A stretch of 10,727 bases of DNA, from positions 1 through 10,727 of the forward strand of contig JBIOYB010000110.1 in NCBI GenBank assembly GCA_044869915.1, read 5' to 3'. Both the position numbers and the translations under genes were made by a program. This DNA is from Allorhizocola sp044869915 (GTDB taxonomy: Bacteria; Actinomycetota; Actinomycetes; Mycobacteriales; Micromonosporaceae). Of this stretch, positions 1 to 5,091 are shown piece after piece. The notes beneath the pieces are model-generated. The model did no database searches and had not been told where the DNA came from. It worked only from the letters and a program-made list of their open reading frames with translations. Position 1 is the stretch's first letter; each line of letters starts with the position of its first letter.

Positions 1-2
1 CC

Positions 3-626
3 GCCGCGGGTGAGCCGGAAGGGCTGGTCGTCATGGCGGAGTCGCAGGTCGCCGGGCGCGGGCGGATGGGCCGGTCGTGGGTGTCGCCGCCGCGGGCCGG
101 GCTGGCCATGAGCTTCCTGCTGCGGCCGCCGGTCGAGATGCCGCGCTGGGGGTGGCTGCCGCTGCTCACCGGGCTGGCCCTGACCGACGTCATCCCTGGT
201 GCCGAGCTCAAGTGGCCCAACGATCTGCTCATCGACGGGCGCAAGTGCGCGGGCATTCTCGCCGAGGCGGTCGCGGGCGCGGCCATCGTGGGCATCGGGG
301 TCAACGTGTCGGTGGCCGACGACGAACTGCTCCCGACGGCGACCTCGCTCATGAGCAGAGGGCTCGACACCGACCGCACCCGGCTGGCCATCGCGCTCAT
401 CGATGCGTTCAAGGCGCGCTATGCGGACTGGCCGTTTGCTGATCCGCGCGACGCGTACCGTAAAAAATGTCTCACCATAGGTCGTGAAGTGCGGGTACTC
501 CTCCCGGGTGACCGGGAAATGATCGGCGAGGCGGCCGGCGTCGACGCTGAGGGACGCCTGATGGTGCGTCTGTCAAGTGGCGAAGTGTGTCCGATCGCGG
601 CCGGGGACGTGACGCACGTGCGTTGA
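3..626 (+). CDS. birA: Biotin--[acetyl-CoA-carboxylase] ligase (BirA), 5'-truncated by window edge
   Basis: Biotin protein ligase activates biotin with ATP to biotinyl-5'-AMP and transfers it to the lysine of biotin carboxyl carrier domains of acyl-CoA carboxylases in the cytoplasm. The frame is open from base 3, so the first internal ATG at 33 is not the true start; about 70 N-terminal residues are missing. Visible motifs, in order: the biotinyl-AMP loop GRGRMGRSW at about residues 18-26 of the visible part, the catalytic KWPNDL segment followed by GRKCAGILAE, and the VGIGVNV strand of the catalytic core. A C-terminal SH3-like domain follows (REVRVLLPG through GDVTHVR). No N-terminal helix-turn-helix is visible, but that part lies off the window, so a regulatory role cannot be judged. 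The PH-domain gene begins 19 nt after the stop. Family assignment is firm. Confidence 0.95.
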   Translation, partial: AAGEPEGLVVMAESQVAGRGRMGRSWVSPPRAGLAMSFLLRPPVEMPRWGWLPLLTGLALTDVIPGAELKWPNDLLIDGRKCAGILAEAVAGAAIVGIGVNVSVADDELLPTATSLMSRGLDTDRTRLAIALIDAFKARYADWPFADPRDAYRKKCLTIGREVRVLLPGDREMIGEAAGVDAEGRLMVRLSSGEVCPIAAGDVTHVR

Positions 627-637
627 TCTACTAACCT
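609..637 (+). promoter_or_regulatory. Candidate leaderless promoter for the PH-domain gene
   Basis: A GTGACG hexamer (609-614, four matches to TTGACA) is followed after 17 nt by TAACCT (632-637, TANNNT), and the ATG at 646 begins 8 nt later. No Shine-Dalgarno sequence precedes that ATG. This geometry fits a leaderless transcript that starts at or next to the ATG. It lies at the end of birA, so read-through from birA remains possible. Confidence 0.4.
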
Positions 638-645
638 ACGGCGCT

Positions 646-1197
646 ATGGCGTTCCCCGAAGACGTGATGACAGCCGACGAGAAGATCGTGCTGCATCTGC
701 GTCCCCATTGGAAAGTAATGATTGTCCCCACGCTGGTGCTGCTTGTCGCGGCGGCCGTCGTGGTGACCGCACTGGTCCTCAGCTGGCCCCCGTTCGGTGT
801 GTACGCCGTCGGCGCCGTCGCCCTTGTGCTGTTCCTGTGGCTGTCGTTCTGGCCCTGGCTCATCTGGCGCACGACGCACTACGTGTTCACCAATGAGCGG
901 ATCATCTTCCAGTTCGGCGTGTTCTCTCGGGACCGCCGTGACATCCCGCTGATGCGGGTCAACGATCACGCGATGAGCCAGACGTTTGTCGAGCGGCTGC
1001 TGGGCTGCGGCACGCTGACGATCGAGTCGGCCGGTGAGCGCGGGCAGAGCGTGCTCAAGGACATCCCGCAGGTGGGGATGGTCCAGACCAAGCTGTATGA
1101 GCTGGTGGAGCACGACCGCGACATCCACTCGTTTGGTGATGACGAGCGGCGCGGGGGCGTGCCTACTCAGTCCGACAAGACCGAGGAGAAGCAGTAG
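646..1197 (+). CDS. Bacterial PH-domain (bPH2/YdbS-like) membrane protein, 183 aa
   Basis: Small integral membrane protein of the bacterial pleckstrin-homology-like family; its molecular role is not established. A short cytoplasmic N-terminus (HLRPHWKVMIVP at about 17-28) leads to two adjacent membrane helices at about 24-46 and 51-74. These are followed by the bPH2 domain at about 76-156, with the typical YVFTNERIIFQFGVFSR strand pair, the DIPLMRVND segment and an amphipathic helix ending near EHDRDIH. The last 25 residues are polar and probably disordered. The ATG at 646 gives the expected family length; an internal GTG/ATG at 664-669 would remove only six residues. It lies 19 nt downstream of birA on the same strand and converges on a GtrA gene 15 nt away. 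I recall PH-domain proteins next to birA in other actinobacteria, which I could not check. The family is clear but the function is not. Confidence 0.88.
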   Translation: MAFPEDVMTADEKIVLHLRPHWKVMIVPTLVLLVAAAVVVTALVLSWPPFGVYAVGAVALVLFLWLSFWPWLIWRTTHYVFTNERIIFQFGVFSRDRRDIPLMRVNDHAMSQTFVERLLGCGTLTIESAGERGQSVLKDIPQVGMVQTKLYELVEHDRDIHSFGDDERRGGVPTQSDKTEEKQ

Positions 1198-1212
1198 CGA
1201 TAGCGGTAGCTG

Positions 1213-1797
1213 TCAGCGAAGCTTTGCGGGCGCGGGGTCGGTGGCCTTGCGCCCGAACTCTTTCTCGAGCGCACCGGTGAGCTCCTCGAACTCTTCCAGC
1301 TCCACGAGCTCCTCTTCCAGCGACCGGCCCTGCGTCGGGACGGACGCCGGTGCGGGCTCGGCGGCGTGCGTGAACACGAACGTGCGGTAGGTGAGGAAGC
1401 GGAAGATCGTGCCGATGGCGAGCCCGATGAAGAGGGCGACGTTGAGCGCCAGCCAGCTCGTCATGCCGAACCAGTACTTCGTGATGCCCATCACAGCCAG
1501 CTCGATCAGCAGCCCGGCGATGTTGAACCCCACGAACAGCACGAACTCCCGGTGCGCGGCCGACTTGTCGCGGTCGCGGTAGGTCCAGTGCCGATTCATG
1601 AAGTAGGACGAGACGATGGCCACGGCGGTGGCGATCACCTTTGCCTTGAGCTGCCCGTTGGCGAAGACCGGCAGGGCCAGCAGCAGGTTGAACACGACCG
1701 CGTTGACCAGAACGTTGAGACCGCCGATGATGCCGAACTTGACCACCTCTGGGCCGATCGCCCGGAGACGCTGGGGAAGAAGTTGGTCTAGGAGCAC
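1213..1797 (-). CDS. GtrA family membrane protein with acidic C-terminal tail, 194 aa
   Basis: GtrA-family proteins are small four-helix membrane proteins linked to translocation of polyprenyl-phosphate-linked sugars, or to glycosylation of cell-surface polymers; the substrate here is unknown. Helices are visible at about 19-43, 50-66, 84-108 and 112-136. The family hallmarks are present: a Lys-Phe-Gly start to helix 1 (VKFGIIGG), the NRHWTYRDR loop after helix 2, the EFVLFVGFN start to helix 3, and the RFLTYRTFVF end of helix 4. After the GtrA domain there is an extra tail of about 50 residues: a Pro/Ala stretch, then a strongly acidic Glu/Leu-rich segment at 158-181 that may form a coiled coil. 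The GTG start at 1797 is preceded by TAGGGT 6 nt upstream and no Shine-Dalgarno. It lies 74 nt after the second GtrA gene, on the same strand, and the two are distinct in sequence. Confidence 0.9.
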   Translation of the reverse strand: MLLDQLLPQRLRAIGPEVVKFGIIGGLNVLVNAVVFNLLLALPVFANGQLKAKVIATAVAIVSSYFMNRHWTYRDRDKSAAHREFVLFVGFNIAGLLIELAVMGITKYWFGMTSWLALNVALFIGLAIGTIFRFLTYRTFVFTHAAEPAPASVPTQGRSLEEELVELEEFEELTGALEKEFGRKATDPAPAKLR

Positions 1798-1803
1798 CGG
1801 CCT

Positions 1804-1809
1804 ACCCTA
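1804..1809 (-). promoter_or_regulatory. Candidate -10 hexamer (leaderless) for the first GtrA gene
   Basis: On the minus strand TAGGGT (1809 to 1804) lies 6 nt before the GTG at 1797, the spacing expected when transcription begins at the start codon. No convincing -35 element or Shine-Dalgarno was found. The 74-nt gap to the upstream GtrA gene could hold this promoter, or the genes could be co-transcribed. Confidence 0.35.
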
Positions 1810-1871
1810 CGCGAATGTCGCGCCGAATGCGCAGTTGCTGAACATATTCCCAGCGCACGTCACGGATCCCA

Positions 1872-2372
1872 TCATCGGGTCGCCGCCTCGGCCGGTGCGA
1901 GGAAAACGAAGCGCCTGTATGCCCAGAAGCGGAACACTGTGGCGATTGCGTTGCCGACAAGTTGCGCGGCGATGAAGTCGGCGAACGGGTCCTTGAAGAC
2001 GGGGAACATCGCGCCCAGGCCGTAGTGGCTGATGCCCAGCGTGGCGAGCGCGATGCCCAGCCCGGCCGCGTTGAACCCGAAGTAGAGCAGGTATTCCCTT
2101 GCCAGGCTCGACCGCTGGCGGTCACGCCAGGTCCAGAACCGATTACCGATAAAGGCAACCGTTGCCGATATGACCGTCGAAATCGTCTTGGCGAACAGCG
2201 GCTCGTAGCCTTGGGCCAGCAGAAACGCGAGAATCCCACTGTCTACGAGGTAGGCGAACAGGCCCACCACGCCAAACTTGCCAAGCTCGTGCAGGATGTG
2301 CCGGAATCTCCCGTACAACTGCTCGACCAACTTAGGGGTCACGCGGCCGAGCTTACCGGACCGCGCTTGCAT
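1872..2372 (-). CDS. GtrA family membrane protein, 166 aa, coupled to the upstream sigma fusion
   Basis: Second GtrA-type four-helix membrane protein, with a predicted role in lipid-linked sugar translocation or surface glycosylation (family knowledge; the substrate cannot be read). Helices lie at about 32-53, 60-76, 94-117 and 133-152. Family marks are GKFGVVG at the start of helix 1, GNRFWTWRDR after helix 2, REYLLYFGFN at helix 3, and TVFRFWAYRRFVF at the end of helix 4. The ATG at 2372 shares its A with the TGA of the sigma fusion (TGATG), which points to translational coupling. Two other starts are possible: a TTG one codon earlier (2375), and a GTG at 2342 preceded by TAAGCT 7 nt upstream, which would give 156 residues from an internal leaderless promoter. 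It lacks the acidic tail of its neighbour. The family call is firm; the exact start is not. Confidence 0.88.
   Translation of the reverse strand: MQARSGKLGRVTPKLVEQLYGRFRHILHELGKFGVVGLFAYLVDSGILAFLLAQGYEPLFAKTISTVISATVAFIGNRFWTWRDRQRSSLAREYLLYFGFNAAGLGIALATLGISHYGLGAMFPVFKDPFADFIAAQLVGNAIATVFRFWAYRRFVFLAPAEAATR
2350..2355 (-). promoter_or_regulatory. Candidate internal -10 hexamer before an alternative GtrA start
   Basis: TAAGCT (2355 to 2350, minus strand) is 7 nt upstream of an in-frame GTG at 2342, codon 11 of the second GtrA gene. If used, a leaderless transcript would uncouple this GtrA from the sigma fusion. The TGATG junction argues for the longer start, and no clear -35 was seen. Confidence 0.25.
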
Positions 2373-4861
2373 CAACCGGGGGTTGCCAGCAATACCATGA
2401 GTCCTACCTCCATGGGGTCGTTGCCTGAGCGCAAAGTGGCCGTGCCGTCGCGGTTTGCGGTCGCGCCGAGCCGGTGCACGTCCAGTCCTGGTGTGCGCCA
2501 GGCGCAGTCATGCTGAGTGCCGGCACAAAGCACGCTGGACGCGTTGATGCCGGCGCCGACGTTGTGCGGCGGGCCGAGCGGCTGCGCGTCGAGCGTGAGA
2601 GTGTCGTCGTCCAGGCTGCTGTCGCCGTCCCACAGCACGAGCCCGAAATCGATCGGCCCGCCCTCGCCGATGCGCAGCGAAAGTTCCTCACGGTCGTGCA
2701 CCGCGCGCGGTCCGGTGTAAACGGCCAGCTCGCTCGGTGGCGCGGCGAGGTTGTCGTACGCCACGGCCAACGTCCAGCCCGCCCACATCGCTCGACCGCT
2801 GGGCAGTTGGCCGGCCGGGACGGCGACCCACCAGTCTCCCGCGCCGTTGCCGCGCACCAGCTCCGTCACGTCCACCAGCCCACCGACGGGAGTCAGCTCA
2901 TGCCAGCCACCCGACGGTCCGTGCAGCCGCGCCACGCTCGGCGTCCTGCCGCCCGACGAGGCCAGCATGAGCCCGGCCCAGCGCACCTTCACCCCGCTCG
3001 GCAGGGCGATCCGTGCCCCGCTCACGGCGGTGTCGGCGGTGGTCCCCTCGGGCGGGCTCGGCTCGCTTGCCTCCGGGCGCGATGGATACATCTCCTGCTG
3101 GTTGTTGTCCTGCGCCAGGCACTCCGGCCGCGGCAGGCAGGCCAGCAGCGCGTTGCCGCCCAGCTCGAAGCCCAGCCGGCCGCGCGCGGCATAGCCCAGC
3201 CGCATCCCGGGCGGCGCGATGGGGACGCGGGTCGCCGTTTCCGACGCGGCATCTCCCGCCGCGACTTCGATTTTTATTGTTTGGTACCCGGTGAGCCCCG
3301 CCTTCACGTCCAAAGCCAGCCGGGCCACCGTGTCCTCGCCCCGGCCCGGCATGGGCCGCGCGCAGCTGACCTCGCTCTTTCCCGTGCAGCGCCAGCCTTC
3401 CCCGGCATCGGGGTCGGCCAGATTCAGCCCGGCCGGCAGGACGGCCCGTAGCGACAACTCCTGGCTTGCCGCTGTCTCGACCTCACGCGTCGGCGGCGCG
3501 GTGGCCGATTCCGGCAGGCGCACGGCGATCGGCAGCACGCCGCGTTCGCCGGCTGTCAGCCGCACCAGGGCCGGATCCTGCGCGATGGCCGGCGCGTTCA
3601 AGGCGGTGGCGATGGGTCCCTCCCCCGGAAGATCGCCGGGCGGCGCGGTCCCGGGCGTCGGTGGCGGCAGCGGGGATGGTTCCGCCGGCGGCAGAGTGTC
3701 CATCGTGGACGGTGTGGCGCGAGGCGGGGCGGCGATTGACGCGCGCTGCGTGGGCGCGGGCCGGGGCAGTGTGTTGGCCGGCGGCTGCTGTGGCGCCTCG
3801 GTGTGGACGAGCACGGCGGCAAACACGGCCATCCCGGTCAGCCCGGCGATCACGAGGCCCGAGGCGGCCGCGGCATTGCCGGGACCGTAGCGTTCGATCA
3901 GCTTGCGCGGGAAGCGATACAGCTTGAACCCGAGCCCGGCCGCGAACGCGACCGCCTCGGCGCACCACTCGGTGATGTGCCGCCACAGCAGCATCACCGC
4001 GCCGCCCAGTGCGGCGAGCAGGCCGCCGATCGAGCGTTCGAGCGTGGGCGGCGCGAGATAGCCGGGCGCCGCCGATCCGAGCAGCAGTCCGGCGAGCACA
4101 CCGCGCAGTCCGTTGTTCTCCTCGGTGAGCTCGCGATGCAGCAGGCGGCAGTGCGCGCATTCGGCGAGGTGATCCTCCACTTTGGCCCGATCGCGCCGCG
4201 CGAGTCGCGCCCGCACATAGCCGGGCAGGTGGGTGCCGGTCCAGTGGCATCTTGGCGAACCGGTGATTTCGATGTGCTCCTGCAGGTACATCTGGCGCAG
4301 CCGTTCCCGTGCGCGGTAGGCCAGCGCCGCCACGCCGTTGGGCGTGAGCCCGAGCATGGGTGCGATCTGCGCGGGCGACTCGCCTTCGACCTCGGTGTGC
4401 CACAGCACGGTGCGCCATCGTTCGGGCAGCCGGGCGAAGGCACGTGCGGCGTATGACGTTTCGAGCCGCCGCACCAGCGGATCGTCCACTGTGGACGCCC
4501 GGTCGGGCTCGTACGGCGTCAGGTCGTCGGTGTATTCGATCGGGCGGTCGCGGCGCGTGCGGTCGTACAGCGTGTGCCGCAGTGTGGTCAGCACGTAGGC
4601 CCGGAAGGCCGTGTCCGGCCCGTGCCCGGCGCGCATGATCGCGAGCACCTTGGTGAAGGTCTCGGCGACCAGGTCGTCGGCGTCGGACGGGTCGCGGGCG
4701 AGCACGCGGGCCAGGCGTTTGGCCGCGCCGACATGGCGCATGTAGAGCCTTCCGAACGCGTCGACGTCGCCGCCCCTGACCAGCGAGATCAGGTATGGAT
4801 CGCTCTCCAGCTCAGGATCGAGCACGGTGGTCACGGCCGCTCCCGGGGGAAATGGGGACAT
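2372..4861 (-). CDS. ECF-type sigma factor fused to zinc-finger anti-sigma-like domain, TM segment(s) and large extracytoplasmic region, 829 aa
   Basis: Predicted membrane-tethered ECF sigma factor (numbering from the ATG at 4861). Region sigma2 spans about 23-105, with the DADDLVAETFTKV core-binding helix. Region sigma4 spans about 136-195, with a helix-turn-helix from SPAQIAPMLGLTPNGVAALAYRARERLRQM. Next comes a ZAS-like zinc finger, H231-x3-C235-x2-C238, as in anti-sigma factors. Hydrophobic segments follow at about 278-294, 300-314 and 332-353, with the basic RFPRKLIER between the last two; one or three crossings both place the C-terminus outside. A Pro-rich linker occupies 356-412. Residues about 415-829 look extracytoplasmic: a DUF11-like beta domain (GWRCTG, VSC) and a domain with the AGWTLAVAYDN motif seen in large actinobacterial surface proteins. 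ATG 4861 is chosen because GGAG sits 6 nt upstream; a GTG at 4873 would add four residues. Published ECF groups with C-terminal extensions exist (I recall ECF52/53), but the group assignment is unchecked. Confidence 0.9.
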   Translation of the reverse strand: MSPFPPGAAVTTVLDPELESDPYLISLVRGGDVDAFGRLYMRHVGAAKRLARVLARDPSDADDLVAETFTKVLAIMRAGHGPDTAFRAYVLTTLRHTLYDRTRRDRPIEYTDDLTPYEPDRASTVDDPLVRRLETSYAARAFARLPERWRTVLWHTEVEGESPAQIAPMLGLTPNGVAALAYRARERLRQMYLQEHIEITGSPRCHWTGTHLPGYVRARLARRDRAKVEDHLAECAHCRLLHRELTEENNGLRGVLAGLLLGSAAPGYLAPPTLERSIGGLLAALGGAVMLLWRHITEWCAEAVAFAAGLGFKLYRFPRKLIERYGPGNAAAASGLVIAGLTGMAVFAAVLVHTEAPQQPPANTLPRPAPTQRASIAAPPRATPSTMDTLPPAEPSPLPPPTPGTAPPGDLPGEGPIATALNAPAIAQDPALVRLTAGERGVLPIAVRLPESATAPPTREVETAASQELSLRAVLPAGLNLADPDAGEGWRCTGKSEVSCARPMPGRGEDTVARLALDVKAGLTGYQTIKIEVAAGDAASETATRVPIAPPGMRLGYAARGRLGFELGGNALLACLPRPECLAQDNNQQEMYPSRPEASEPSPPEGTTADTAVSGARIALPSGVKVRWAGLMLASSGGRTPSVARLHGPSGGWHELTPVGGLVDVTELVRGNGAGDWWVAVPAGQLPSGRAMWAGWTLAVAYDNLAAPPSELAVYTGPRAVHDREELSLRIGEGGPIDFGLVLWDGDSSLDDDTLTLDAQPLGPPHNVGAGINASSVLCAGTQHDCAWRTPGLDVHRLGATANRDGTATLRSGNDPMEVGLMVLLATPG

Positions 4862-4867
4862 ACCGGT

Positions 4868-4871
4868 CTCC
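4868..4871 (-). promoter_or_regulatory. Ribosome binding site deciding the sigma-fusion start
   Basis: GGAG on the minus strand, 6 nt before the ATG at 4861. It overlaps the alternative GTG at 4873 and so favours the ATG. No confident promoter hexamers were assigned for this gene, although an AT-rich stretch with TTTAGTGT lies just upstream (4884 to 4877). Confidence 0.6.
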
Positions 4872-4969
4872 ACTAGACACTAAACGAATTGTCCGATTTA
4901 CGAAAGACTCGCGAAAACGTGCGCGTGGAAGCGTGCCCATGTGCATCAGAAATCGCCTGAGCGATGGCT

Positions 4970-4985
4970 TGTGCAGTTTTTCACA
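4970..4985. promoter_or_regulatory. CRP/FNR-family-like binding site in the pckG/sigma divergent region
   Basis: TGTGC-AGTTTT-TCACA matches nine of ten defined bases of the CRP-type consensus TGTGA-N6-TCACA; only the fifth base of the left half differs. It overlaps a second palindrome, CAGTTT-TTCAC-AAACTG (4974-4990). CRP-type control of PEP carboxykinase genes is known in other bacteria (E. coli pckA), which makes pckG the likely target, but the site could serve either divergent gene. Confidence 0.5.
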
Positions 4986-4993
4986 AACTGGTA

Positions 4994-5024
4994 TGGACTT
5001 GCGGCCCTCTTCTGGCCTTACGCT
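4994..5024 (+). promoter_or_regulatory. Candidate pckG promoter
   Basis: TACGCT (5019-5024) fits a TANNNT -10 element. TGGACT (4994-4999) matches four of six bases of TTGACA with a 19-nt spacer, which is longer than usual. The start of transcription would then fall near 5031, giving a leader of about 60 nt that begins with the inverted repeats. The CRP-like site would be centred near -53. Confidence 0.35.
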
Positions 5025-5029
5025 GAGCT

Positions 5030-5058
5030 GAACCGCCGTAACGGTTCGTGCGGCGGTT
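5030..5058 (+). promoter_or_regulatory. Two mutually exclusive inverted repeats in the pckG leader
   Basis: Arm pair A is GAACCG (5030-5035) with CGGTTC (5042-5047), with a 6-nt loop. Arm pair B is AACCGCCG (5031-5038) with CGGCGGTT (5051-5058), with a 12-nt loop. The left arms overlap, so only one stem can form at a time. They could be overlapping DNA operator half-sites or alternative RNA hairpins. A small 4-bp stem (GGTC 5060-5063 with GACC 5070-5073) follows, just before the ribosome binding site. Confidence 0.45.
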
Positions 5059-5076
5059 GGGTCAGCGCAGACCATC

Positions 5077-5083
5077 AGAGGAG
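5077..5083 (+). promoter_or_regulatory. Strong ribosome binding site of pckG
   Basis: AGAGGAG lies 8 nt before the ATG at 5092. It is the best Shine-Dalgarno in the window and fixes the pckG start. Confidence 0.8.
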
Positions 5084-5091
5084 ACGAATTC

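Noticed and set aside
1198..1212. Bidirectional terminator between the convergent PH and GtrA genes
   Set aside because: The 15-nt gap and its flanks show no convincing stem-loop.
1366..1791. 141-aa plus-strand open frame opposite the first GtrA gene
   Set aside because: Antisense to a clear GtrA protein; its composition (Asp/Glu/His/Gln-rich) is typical of the complement of a membrane protein gene.
2474..3451. 325-aa plus-strand open frame inside the sigma fusion
   Set aside because: Arg/Ala/Pro-rich shadow antisense to the C-terminal region of the sigma fusion, with no recognisable motif.
4862..4873. GTG at 4873 as start of the sigma fusion
   Set aside because: The GGAG ribosome binding site lies inside this extension and is correctly spaced for the ATG at 4861.
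4952..4965. ATCGC-CTGA-GCGAT inverted repeat in the divergent region
   Set aside because: Only 5 bp with a 4-nt loop; too short to call a terminator or operator without conservation data.
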